Below are positions 55,589 through 64,000 of a stretch of DNA of 64,000 nt, one piece after another. The position numbers were made by a program, and so were the translations under genes. The notes beneath the pieces are model-generated. The model did no database searches and was not told the origin of the DNA. It saw only the letters and a list, made by a program, of their open reading frames with translations. The stretch lies in assembly GCA_010909165.1 (NCBI GenBank), contig VJWM01000116.1, forward strand, positions 620,001-684,000, read 5' to 3'. The first letter of the stretch is position 1; the number at the start of each line of letters is the position of its first letter. This DNA comes from Anthoceros angustus. Its lineage: Eukaryota; Streptophyta; Anthocerotopsida; Anthocerotales; Anthocerotaceae.

Positions 55589-57921
55589 TTATTTGCCGGT
55601 ACCTCCCTCTGAAACGTCTGGGGTTATCCTAGACTTGACTAGCTTCTCGAACTCCAGCTCGCTCAGATAAATCAGATTCTTAGCCGCGTCAAATGTTGTG
55701 AGTCGAATGCTGCAAGCAATACAAACTCGAAATCATTTCCAAAGACCTCTCAAACAAGGCATGAAGAAATGCAGAACTCTAGTCGCATCGTCTCGACACG
55801 TACCTGTTGTTAGGTAGATTTTTCAAGGCATTTGGGACAAACCCCCTATACAAGCCACCAATACCGTCCCTCTTCACTATACCTGAAACGCGTCACCACA
55901 ATAGCTCATGCACTGCCTGCCATAGCTAGCAAAGACAAAAGCCGTTAGGATTAGGACACGTACCAGGTATGGCATCAAGGACGCTTGAAAATGGTGAACC
56001 CTTCATTTGCATCTGTCTCCGCACAGTATCTAATGGGTAACAGATGGTTGTTGCAAGGGTTGCAGAGACAAAAGCAGTGGCAAAGGCTGCAACCGGCTTC
56101 TTTCTGACATCTTCTGGAAGCGATTTCTTGATCCTATGAGGACAAAAGCTTTGCAGTTAGACCATCCGTCTTGAGTGTTGCAAAGGGAAGCCTAAGGGAA
56201 GACTGTCAACATATCCTTAAAGACCAGGACAACCGAATAGATAAAACTGGGGGAGGCTTACAGGTCAAATATGCAGAAGTTCAAGGCTATGTAAGGAGCT
56301 ATCCCAAGAAGAGATGGCCCCAAACCTCTGTAGAACGATAACAGCCCCTCCTCTTTGGCCATCAGTAATGCAACCTGCAGAATATAAGACCTGCTCAGCT
56401 CATCCAAAAGTCAACAACAGGCCAAACAAACGCCGTCAAAACGTATCTGCATACCTGTGTCATTGTTTTTGTTCCTGAATCCACAGCCATACGAAAGCGC
56501 AGCGTATCCAAGGGATATGTCACCTGCTCATCAAAACCCGTACAAGAGATCAAACAACCACAGACTAGTGTATAGGAAACATCCATAGGTTTCACCGTCG
56601 AGAGACACCGACCAGGGTCGAAGTCATGCCAGCGCAAGCTCCAGCTGCTAATCGGCCAAGCACAGACAACTCCGTACCGTTCCCTTTGAAAAACTTCTGC
56701 GGAATGACCATTAATCAAAATGTGAATGTTGGCTCCCTTTGGGTTCTTTCACAGCCTGGTGTATTCCATGAAGTGAACGTGTTTAGTACGTGCAGGTTAG
56801 GAAACAACCTTGTAGACTTCATATGAGAAAAGTTGCACAGCACTGTATGGTACTATCCTAATAACCTGCACACGCAAGGCGCATCCTTACAGACAGGTTC
56901 AAGAAGCTCCACATCAGATCAACACATCCAAAAAAAATCTGCTCACTGACCTGGGGAAGATTGCCTTTCCAGTATCCTCGTACTCCCTCCTCTGCTCCGA
57001 TCTTCATTACGGCCTGCCAAGGTTTTAACGCTCATGAGAAAAACGATGCCCAGGAAGAACAAGGGAACTCCTTGGCTTGCTAGGGTTTCTGATGCACACT
57101 CACCTCAAAGAACTGAATGCCACCCTTGGCCCCCATCCTAGCTCCACCAACCTGCAGTTAGACTTGCATCAGCGCTCACCACTAAACTCAGCAAGACACA
57201 GAGCTCCAGATCGAACAGAACCACAGGCAGGCTCATTCACCTGCATGAGAATTTTGACTCTGTCAAGCGGAGCAGTGAGTGACTTGGCAACAGCCCCAGC
57301 AAACGCCCCAGCAGCGAATAACAGAAAATCCTTCCGGGCCCAGCACACACCCAGCACCGGACGCTTGAGGACCTCAGCTACAGTAGGAGGTCGCTGCACA
57401 CTGCTACCTTCCCCTTCCTTCTCCACCTTCTCTACCTTCTCTACCTTCTCCACTTCCTGGCGCGTTGCTCTCTGGGAGTCGCCTGGCCTAAGCAATCTCC
57501 TGCCCACAGCCCACTCAACCTGAGGCACAGCAGAGGAGCTGGACACAAGCCGCACTCCACCAACTAGTCCCCTGGATCTGCGCCAGGCCATACATTCCCT
57601 CTCCATGCGAGCTCCACAGCTTCCCCTTCCATCTAGCCACTTGGAGCAATTCTGGACCAAATTTGGGTCAGTTGAGAGCCCAGGAAAATCCAGATCACTC
57701 CCGTAACTAGAAGATGCCAGACCTTCTTGGAGCTCAAATCCTGTCCGCACGCCAAATGGCAACGTCAACGATTGGACCAACCCCTCCAAAGCATTACCAG
57801 CGTCCCAATCCGCATGCTTCAAATCTCTCCCACCGGCTCCTTGCCGGCGGGACCTCTTGTCTGCAAGTTCAGAATTACTGACTCCATCGCTGCCCCTCAT
57901 CGGATGCAAGGAGGCTGCCAT
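55589..57921 (-). CDS. TAAC: TAAC-type plastid adenine-nucleotide carrier (ten exons)
   Basis: Ten exons join in frame on the minus strand: 57,921-57,241, 57,151-57,104, 57,013-56,951, 56,865-56,809, 56,696-56,613, 56,523-56,455, 56,374-56,262, 56,133-55,964, 55,882-55,804 and 55,709-55,589. They give 494 residues with stop at 55,589-55,591. The first 190 residues are low-complexity and probably include a transit peptide. They hold a 9-base minisatellite encoding repeated EKV near 57,440. The rest is a mitochondrial-carrier-family (SLC25) fold with three signature repeats: 'TAPLDRVKIL', 'TYPLDTLRFR' and 'CYPLDTVRRQ'. 'GYWKGNLPQVIRIVPYSAVQ', 'LGPSLLGIAPYIALNF' and 'RGFVPNALKNLPNNSIRLTT' match the thylakoid/envelope ADP,ATP (and PAPS) carrier TAAC/PAPST1 group (At5g01500, At3g51870). 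ATP or PAPS exchange in the plastid is inferred from family. Confidence 0.9.
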
Positions 57922-58846
57922 GGAGCAGCTTCAGATGCAGATGAGATGCTTCACATTCAGGTATGATTCTCCCCTTCCGAACTCCCTGCTTTCGTTCAGT
58001 CTCGCAGAAAGGACAGTCTTTCAGGGAAGACACAACCAGACACCTCGACGGATCTAACTGTGGACCGTCTTGTTGAGCCCACTTTAGCAGACAGTTGGGT
58101 CCTACACACGTCCCTTGACCATGCAGGGAAAAAACCAAGCAGTTTCACCGTTTACGGGCTGTTGCTTCTACTCATTTGCACAGCATCTCCAGTCAAGTTA
58201 CCAGTGGCGGTAGGTTATATTCTGTACAACCTCGTTCTTCGTGTCATGCTTGACTGTGGGTCCAGGCGGGACCATATGTCGGGAGATCCAACTCACTCCA
58301 AATGATGGGGGAACTGGAAAGTCCCGAGGCAAGACAGATGGGAATGCAGAAGCTTTATAGGCTTGAGCAAGAAGCAAGCAGATCGAATGAACTATGTGTG
58401 GGCCGTGGGTACCTGGCTACAGTCCAGCCGGCTAAACGGGACAGGCATAAACAAGGAAGCTACCTAGTTAGTACCAGGCTGCTGTGAATATGCCCACTTA
58501 CAGGGGGTGCCTGTACTGGATCCACATCTTGCAAGTTGTACACAAACTGGAAGTCGTGGTACGTGGACAATGCCAAACTCTCCGGCAACGCTTCCTCGTC
58601 TTGGAACAGCCACAAGGCCCGTCCATGTGTCTCGTCGAGAGGAGGAAGGGATTATGCTATGGAAATCCGCAGCAGGCTTGCCTGGATGACCAAACCCTAA
58701 CCCTAAATCTGTTTCCTTTGCGATGATCCATGCGATCTGATTAATGGTGGAGCTATATGTGCATGGTACATGATGAAAGAATGAAAGGATAACTGAAGTG
58801 TCCCATCTGCAGGAAGTAGTAGGATCGGAGGCTTGAATTTGGACAA
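57922..58846. promoter_or_regulatory. divergent promoter region between the TAAC-type carrier and the hydrolase gene
   Basis: The 925 bases between two divergently transcribed genes hold no supported gene. A telo-box pair AAACCCTAACCCTAAA sits at 58,692-58,707, about 140 bases before the ATG of the hydrolase gene. Telo-boxes are common in plant promoters and 5' leaders of housekeeping genes; their role here is inference. Confidence 0.5.
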
Positions 58847-61800
58847 ATGCAATCCCGGTCACGGCTTGGCCATCTGCTACTGAGGAAGCAGCGAGCAAGA
58901 TGCTGCTCGCCCAATACCGGATCACAGGTCCATTCACAGAGGAGTCGGAAGGGTGGGCACAGCTCTAATGGCAGCAAGATTGGGCTGCCTCTTGCGCTGA
59001 AGCAAGCCAGGAGGGCCCCTGCGATTGGGCGTCTGCCATCGTCTCTGCAACCGTCTGCTTTGATTTCTGGTGGTGCTTCTCAGAGTCTGGTGCTGCAGGA
59101 TGGCGACAAATTGTGCCTTTCCAAGAAAATTTCTCCGGATGACGTTGCGTCTGGGTCAGACCTGTCCGGGGGTCTGTTGCATGCTACTGGAAGCAGTGAG
59201 CCGAGCTCCAATTCCAGGAAGCCGTGGAGCTATTTGCGGGGAGCAGGTGCAGCTGCGGTTGTGTTGTTGACAGCTGCAGTAGTAGCTTCTGCAGAGTCTG
59301 AAAATGGGTACATGCCTCAGGGGGATGAGTTGAGGGTGTGGTTGTGGTCGTTGAAGGCCTCGGTGGCGGATAATATTGAGGTTCTGAAAGGGAGGCTTGT
59401 TCTTGGCATGCGGGGGATGTTCGAGGCCGGATCTGCCACTTTAATTCTGGTGCAATTTCTTGCAGCTGTGCTCTTTCACACGAACGACCCTGCAACAGAT
59501 GGACTTAGTGCGTGGTGGCGGCCAAAGGTGGCATGCCTTATTGCGGACGTCGCTGCACACGAGAACCGCAGGAAGGCAGTTGTGGACGCTGGGAATGGGT
59601 CGGTGGTGGACTGGCTGCTCGATTCGGTGGCAGAATCAAGCTCGGTTCAAAATGAGGCAGCGAGGGCGTTGGCATATCTTCTCTCAGATGCTCGCACATC
59701 TGAAACTGTTTTAGGTAGACCGCAAGCGATGCCCCATCTTCTTCGTTTTGCAGCATCTCTGCATGCTGAAACGGTTGGTGCTCAAACATGATCTTCTTCC
59801 TGGAGTTTTCATCTACTTTCATCTGCTTGCTGGATCATGTTCCTGTAGACTGTTATCTGCAAGATAGCAGACTGGCAAAGAGTCCCCTCATCTTGTTTTG
59901 GGATGCTATCTGGCAAAGAGTCCCCTCATCTCTTTATGTGGATAGAATAGTTGCAGTGCCGGATATTTCCTGACGGTTTGTGCTACAAACCTTCCTGCAC
60001 CAGGTTCTGGCTGAATGTGTCTCTGATCTCGAGTGAGGATTTACGCTGACTCGGCCTGATGTATCTTGTTTTCTCTGGTTGTCTTGGATGGTTCCGCTCC
60101 TCAAGGACACAACACACGGATGGAAGTCAGAGTTTGCACACCCCAACAATGAATTATCAAGAGGGAGAAGTATGCTTGTAGCTGCAGTGATGGATATAAT
60201 AACATCCAGCTGCGATGTTGGAGGCTGGCCTTCGTTGAAGCTGCCAGTTAATGCAGACAGGAAAGACATGGAGGCCGTCCTAAGAGTGTTATGTGAAGGG
60301 TGCCCATTGCTTTATGATGACAACAGGGACGACGTCCATCATAGCACTAAATTCTCCGACAAGCAACCTGTTAGCACTGTTAGGGATCAGAGCTGGAGCA
60401 GGAAAGGGCACCGCCATGGCAGCTCAATGAAGTTTGGACTGTGGGATGATCTTAAAGGCCCACAAGTTTCTGTGCCCTTAGCGGCTTGGGCTCTTGCAGC
60501 CTGGGCTCAAGCATCTAACTCAAATTGTGCAAAAATAGCAGATCTGGACAAGCAAGGCGAAGGCCTTTTGGCTGCCCTACAAGCACAAGAGCGTACTGTT
60601 AAGTGGCATACTGCCTTAGCTATCAATTCACTTCTCAACTGTGAGGACAGGTGCCTCAGCACTGTTGCACATGCTTTCACTGAAGCATTGCTGTCTATGG
60701 CTGCACAAGCCGGTAAGATTCAGGATACAGCTTTGGCCAAAGCAGCAATGGATGCTCTCTGTGCCAGTGTTGGTTGCAATTTAAAGGCCCACAATATTGT
60801 ACTGGAAAGGGGTCTCCCAGTCATGCGAGAACTAGCAAAGCAGACATCCTCCAGAAGTCCTGTGCAAGTGCCTTTAGCTCGCACTCTTGACATGCTAGTC
60901 TGTACAGAATCAGGTCTTCCTTTGGATGAATGCAAAAAGTGGTCTGGCATTGTTTTACTTTGGGTTGGGAGTCCTGATTCAGAGAGGACAACTCGGACAG
61001 CTGCCTCTCGCATTCTTTCCAGAGTAGTTGATGCACTTGGGCCAAGTGGAATTCCAATCTCTCAGGCGTGGTTAGCCATGCTTCTGATGGACCTTGTTGC
61101 TGATAGGAAAAAAGGTGCTCTGGATATTAAAAGTAAAGCTCCAAAGGACGAGAAAACTATTGGCATAATCCAGGTAGTCTAGGGGTGGTGTTATAACATT
61201 GCAGTTATGCCTTTGGCGCAGTGACTTACATGTAGTCACTGGCGCCTTTTGGTTACCTGGCTGCTGATTCTGTTCCTTCTGCTGTGCATTGCAGAGTCAG
61301 GTAACTCAAGCTGCGACTGTGGCGGCTACCCAGCTTGCCAAGTTGGTAGCACAAGAGGCTGCAGCAACTCAAGTATCGGCTGAAATCTCAAATGCTCAGA
61401 AAGATCCTCCTTCTGAGCTGCCAGTGGCTGATCTTTTAGGTTTGGATGCACTTTCTAGTGCGACGACTAAAACCGCCCCTATTCCGAAGGTCACTTATGT
61501 TGAAGCGGCTTCTGCTGTTTTGAAGGGTGTGAAGGCTTTGACAGAGCTTTCGGCAGAGAATCCAGCTTATCAGCTAAGGATTATAGAGCTAGGAGGGTTA
61601 TATTTGATCCGGAAGTTTCTGATGGGTGATGATTATGATAAGTGGGCTGCTGTGGAGGCTGATCATTCTGCAAAACCTCCGGCAGTGGCTGGCCATGATG
61701 GGTCTGATGCTACGAAAAGTCAAGTAAAAGGAACAGACAAGCCTGTTGTTAAATTGCCCTCTACCGCTCGAATGCGGAAGCAAGCTGCTCGGCTTCTGTC

Positions 61801-63958
61801 TATTTTGTCCTTGCAAACAGAAGCAGCAGGGGTAATAGCAGGCGATGAGGACTTGTGCTCATGGTTGGAGGAATGTGCAGATGGTGGCATTCTTGGGAAT
61901 GGAGACCTGAAGACACAAAGTTATGCCCGCACAGTCCTGCTTAATGCACTGAATGTGAACACACTCGGGAACTCGTCCTCTCCTGTTAAGGATCAAGACC
62001 TGGACTTTAGGCAAGTGGAAGTTGGAGAAAGATATCCTCGGTTTGAGGATATGGTATATTTAATGAACCCAGATTCTACTCACTGGAAAATCCTATGCTC
62101 CAAGGGATGCAGCAGGACTCCTACTAGATCGTTCCCCTCACAGGGTTTATCTGCACCACCAGATTCATCAGAGGCCATACCCAATTCGAAGCTTGAAGGA
62201 TGCGAAGAACAGCCACTGTTGGACGTAGTCTTCGTACATGGGTTGTGTGGTGGCCCTTTTAAGACCTGGCGTGTTTCAGATGACAAAACGTCCACAACAG
62301 ACAAAAGCGGCCTTGTTGAATCTATTGACAAGGAAGCTGGTAAAGAGGGTACTTGCTGGCCCAGTGAGTGGCTCTCACATGATTTGCCTCACAGTCGTCT
62401 ATTCACCTTGAAGTATAAGGTACTACTCTTCCCTGGATGATCCTAGAAGCTGGGAAAGGCTGGGGCCAGAATCTAAAATCTATGGATGTGGTTGCCACAT
62501 ACAGACAAATCTATCCCAATGGTCAGGCGCAACTCTGCCTCTTCAGGTACTGCATGCTTTTTTCTCAAAAGGTGGCTTGTGAGGAGAGTGAGGAGATTGT
62601 ATTTTTGTGTATTGAGGAAACGTGAACTTGCAGGTAACATGCATGCATGGGACGCTTGCCCAACGTTTCTTTATTTCTTTGTATTTAGAGCCAAACAGCT
62701 GTCCTTAGTGGTATTTGTCACATTTGGCTGTGTATTAGAAAATAAATTTGGCTCTCTCACAAGCGTTCCAAATTCCTTAAACAGTTCCCAGTGAGTGATT
62801 AACAATCAGTAATGATGTATTTCTGTGCTTCAGGAAGTCAGCTCCATGCTCCTTGACAAGTTGCTTGCAGCAGGTGTGGGGGAGCGACCCACAGTATTTG
62901 TAACTCACAGGTTTGTTATGTCACAAACCAACTTCAGCAGCCCTTGTCGCTTTCTATGCTTCAGCAGCCGTTGTGGCTTTGTCTGCTGTTCATCAGGTGT
63001 GTTTTTCACCTGCTGAATCTGTTGTGCCAATGTATCCGTCTCCAGTATGGGGGGTCTTGTTGTCAAGCAAATGCTGTTGCAAGCTGGACAGGATAAGACG
63101 AGGGCTCATTTGGTGCATCAAACACGGGGCATTGTAAGCACCTTGGATATCATTTCTTGGCCTAGTGACCTGACTATTGAATACAATTATTTGGGGATTA
63201 CATGGAGGTGATTAGCTTCGTCCCGTTTTTTCATTGTAACAGGTCTTCTATAGTTGCCCGCATTTTGGCAGCAAACTGGCAGATATGCCGTGGCGCATGG
63301 GTTATGTTTTGCGTCCTGCTCCATCTGTAAGTTCTGCTGCTTCGTGCCTCTACGATTGTGTGCCCAGAGCAGTGAGTGCCGGTCTGTAGTTGAAGGTCTG
63401 TACCAGTGAAATATCTTAGTCACGAGTGGTGCTGGCTAAGGCACAAGTGACCTTATGGTTTCAGATTGGTGAGTTGCGAAGTGGCTCTCCGAGACTGGAA
63501 GAGTTGAATCGATGCATCAGGGTACTACATAGCAAGAACAACCTGGAAGTTCTGAACTTCAGTGAGGTACAACTACGGTTTTCATCACATAGAAAGTGGG
63601 CAAAGTTTGGGTTCTGAAGTCCGTCAAGTGGAGTAAATGTCAAAAGTGCACTGCAGACAAAGGTTACTCCCTTGGTCGAGGGCTACGGAGGGTTGGCACT
63701 TCGAATGGAAGTTGTACCAATCGAATCAGCGTTTCCTGGCTATGGGGAACTCGTGGTAGGGTGATCATGACCCCTCCTCCTCATGATCTCTCGAAGGTGT
63801 TCTTTCCTGTGTTAACAAAGCGCACCGGTGTGCCACAGGTCTTGGACGGTACCGATCATGTGAATTCTTGTAAGCCACTGAGCAGATCAGATCCTGCCTA
63901 TACCAAGACTCTGGAATTTTTGCAGAGGTTAGAAGAGTTAAGTCGGAAGGCACGTTGA
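58847..63958 (+). CDS. ARM-like plus alpha/beta-hydrolase (SERAC1-like) protein, ten exons
   Basis: Exons 58,847-59,773, 60,106-61,173, 61,295-62,419, 62,505-62,546, 62,834-62,910, 63,046-63,133, 63,243-63,326, 63,465-63,566, 63,657-63,755 and 63,839-63,958 join in frame to 1,243 residues. The N-terminus is basic and could target an organelle; a hydrophobic helix 'AAAVVLLTAAVVA' lies near residue 140. The next 700 residues are helical with ARM-like stretches ('EAARALAYLLSD', 'KQAARLLSILSLQ'). A hydrolase domain follows: 'LLDVVFVHGLCGGPFKTW', 'THSMGGLVVKQML' (nucleophile elbow G/T-H-S-M-G-G), 'VFYSCPHFGSKLADMP', 'GSPRLEELN' and a catalytic-His segment 'TDHVNSCKP'. The second and last blocks are the signature of SERAC1-type lipid-remodelling hydrolases; plants have large ARM-fused members. 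The nucleophile Ser codon is split by the intron between exons 5 and 6. Substrate is unknown. The acceptor of exon 2 (60,106) is my choice among few candidates. Confidence 0.9.
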
Positions 63959-64000
63959 CAACTTCAGCAAGTGATAGCACTGAGAATCTTTCATTTGTAA

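Noticed and set aside
1-64000. CRISPR arrays, bacterial operons or tRNA genes
   Set aside because: No regular repeat-spacer pattern was found, introns show eukaryotic splicing, and no cloverleaf with a matching B-box was noticed by eye.

Overview
The window looks like nuclear DNA of a land plant, probably a seedless one (bryophyte, lycophyte or fern). The genes carry canonical GT-AG introns. One encodes a plastid adenine-nucleotide carrier of the plant TAAC type, one a PII-2-like leucine-rich-repeat surface protein, one a neprosin-family protein and one a plant-type ARM/SERAC1-like hydrolase. The lineage call is inference; the sequence does not settle it.

Two zones differ sharply. Positions 1-34,000 are accessory, repeat-dominated DNA with no intact host gene that I can see. 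It holds (i) copies of a multi-exon element, here called 'element B', at about 1-3,926 (minus), 8,890-12,890 (plus, two units), 19,045-19,235 (minus, relic) and 25,615-29,664 (plus, longest). Its decayed product combines a ParB-like segment with a beta-class DNA methyltransferase-like segment. (ii) Two copies of 'element A' (4,960-8,153 plus; 21,337-24,960 minus), a multicopy transposon-like gene with a DANLT/ENKNQ core and a BAH- or chromo-like C-terminus. (iii) Broken Ty1/copia pieces (RNase H at 13.2-13.9 kb, gag-protease at 19.7-20.5 kb, gag at 30.1-30.7 kb). (iv) A G-rich, purine-rich block at 13.9-18.3 kb. (v) Clusters of GCATGC/GGCGCC palindromes, several of them inside element B introns at the same intron positions in different copies.

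From about 33,870 the window becomes genic. A large coiled-coil gene on the minus strand (38,110-42,383) has its acidic 3' end caught in a tandem duplication of about 1.98 kb (34,801-36,791 and 36,792-38,771). Each unit also carries a broken legume-lectin gene fragment on the plus strand. Next come a PII-2-like LRR gene (45,856-47,298, minus), a 677-bp tandem duplication (50.9-52.3 kb), a small five-exon neprosin-like gene (52,667-53,947, plus), a ten-exon TAAC-type carrier (55,589-57,921, minus) and, divergent from it, a ten-exon ARM/alpha-beta-hydrolase gene (58,847-63,958, plus). For the last three genes every exon joins in frame.

The host genes do not form one pathway. The most unusual item is element B: a bacterial- or phage-type ParB-plus-methyltransferase arrangement carried as a dispersed, intron-bearing, repeatedly duplicated plant repeat.
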